Below are positions 63,557 through 64,000 of a stretch of DNA of 64,000 nt, one piece after another; positions within the stretch are counted from its first letter, which is position 1, and each line of letters begins with the position of its first letter. The position numbers and the translations under genes were made by a program. The DNA lies in contig CACPBQ010000003.1 of assembly GCA_902632125.1 (NCBI GenBank), positions 1 to 64,000 of the forward strand, read 5' to 3'. The notes beneath the pieces are model-generated. The model did no database searches. It had not been told where the DNA came from and was given only the letters and a program-made list of their open reading frames with translations. This stretch comes from Paracoccaceae bacterium (GTDB lineage: Bacteria; Pseudomonadota; Alphaproteobacteria; Rhodobacterales; Rhodobacteraceae).

Positions 63557-63975
63557 TGCCTAACACTAGCCAATATAAATCGGTTTCTGTTTCAAAAGAT
63601 ACCTATGAAAATCTTCTTCTCATGGCTGAGTTCGAAAAACGCAATCTTAGTCAGCAATTAAGTTTATTGATTGACGTTGAGTTAGACCGGCTGACTTCGC
63701 CACTTGCTGATAAAAAGGATGACTTTAATATTCATAAAGGTACGAGGACAACCAAGGATAGATATGCTCGTAGAGCTCTGGACAAGTCAAAGAATGTCAG
63801 ATCGTCCTTGAATAAAAAAGAGGACTTTGATGTCCTGCAAGCTGTTAAGGCAACCAAAGAGCGATATGTTCGTAGAGCTTTGGAAAAATCAAAGAATGTC
63901 AGTTGCGCTTCAAAACTATTAGGGTTGAAAAACTATCAAACTCTACAAAATTGGATGCGAGAACTGGAAATCTAA
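63556..63975 (+). CDS. Ribbon-helix-helix plus repeat plus Fis-type HTH protein
   Basis: 139 residues. Residues 6-46 look like a ribbon-helix-helix domain (YKSVSVSKDTYENLLLMAEF). A 34-residue unit is then repeated twice, starting at KKDDF (53) and KKEDF (87), each containing T-K-x-R-Y-x-R-R-A-L-x-K-S-K-N-V. The last unit runs into CASKLLGLKNYQTLQNWM, which matches the Fis/HTH_8 recognition helix. It starts as TAATG within the GGCT gene stop with a strong AAAGGAGG. A DNA-binding autorepressor or antitoxin-like role is inferred from domain types and coupling. Confidence 0.75.
   Translation: MPNTSQYKSVSVSKDTYENLLLMAEFEKRNLSQQLSLLIDVELDRLTSPLADKKDDFNIHKGTRTTKDRYARRALDKSKNVRSSLNKKEDFDVLQAVKATKERYVRRALEKSKNVSCASKLLGLKNYQTLQNWMRELEI
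63712..63903 (+). repeat. Internal 102-base (34-codon) repeat in the RHH/Fis gene
   Basis: Units begin at 63712 and 63814; about two thirds of the codons correspond, with the best conserved parts at 63774-63800 and 63876-63902. Many differences are at third positions, so the duplication is old and kept as protein. Confidence 0.7.
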
Positions 63976-64000
63976 GTCGGTATTGGTAAGGGTTATTCCA

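Noticed and set aside
1-64000. CRISPR arrays, insertion sequences, rRNA genes
   Set aside because: No regularly spaced repeats, transposase motifs or rRNA signatures were seen on either strand.

Overview
The window looks like a chromosome segment of a low-GC marine alphaproteobacterium, most likely Rhodobacterales. The evidence is gene content and order: rsfS-rlmH-gpmI-envC-ctpA-rppH, dapF-mtaB-GST, leuCDB, a mepA/UMF1-type MFS/queuosine-precursor-transporter block, and a DddQ-type DMSP-lyase cupin. The taxonomic call is inference from gene families; no database comparison was possible.

Layout. 1-2031: end of a phosphohexomutase gene and a WecA/MraY-type lipid-linked sugar-phosphate transferase. 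2243-26226: one long, AT-rich, plus-strand surface-polysaccharide locus, mostly with overlapping or closely spaced genes. It encodes a UDP-HexNAcA branch (TviB/TviC-like), a dTDP-deoxysugar branch (RmlA, RmlB, RmlC, an FdtA-like ketoisomerase, a DegT aminotransferase, a C-methyltransferase and two SDR enzymes), and a UDP-4-amino-4,6-dideoxy-HexNAc branch (PglF/LegB-type dehydratase plus LegC aminotransferase). It also holds four or five glycosyltransferases, a Wzy-like membrane protein, a PglK-like ABC half-transporter, a formyltransferase-propeller fusion whose start is out of frame, AsnB, and a PglC-like initiating transferase. 26227-30956: a GC-rich vanZ gene, galU, a decayed second vanZ copy, and lptD. 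31057-34624: uronate catabolism (uxaC, mannonate/fructuronate oxidoreductase) and a DddQ-like cupin. 34632-39178: a VOC protein, then glpD-glpK and an RraA-like gene.

39159-45836 is a minus-strand housekeeping block (THUMP rRNA methyltransferase, rppH, ctpA, envC-like, gpmI, rlmH, rsfS). 46116-54871 is plus-strand: leuCDB, pncA-pncB for NAD salvage, a thioesterase, an MFS carrier, mepA and yhhQ. At 54923-55096 there is a tiny ORF with a near-perfect Shine-Dalgarno sequence, followed by a strong terminator; arfB lies beyond. 55573-59871 is minus-strand (MaoC-type dehydratase, two GSTs, mtaB, dapF).

A tRNA-Lys(UUU) gene at 59955-60030 marks a change. Beyond it lies accessory DNA: a DUF3127 protein of the kind typical of Bacteroidetes, two unrecognised genes (one with a winged-helix-like tail), and a coupled pair encoding a tandem gamma-glutamylcyclotransferase-fold protein and a ribbon-helix-helix/Fis-type repeat protein. 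This looks like the edge of an integrated island that continues past the window, and it is the best place for an undescribed system. No CRISPR array, insertion sequence, integrase or rRNA gene was seen.
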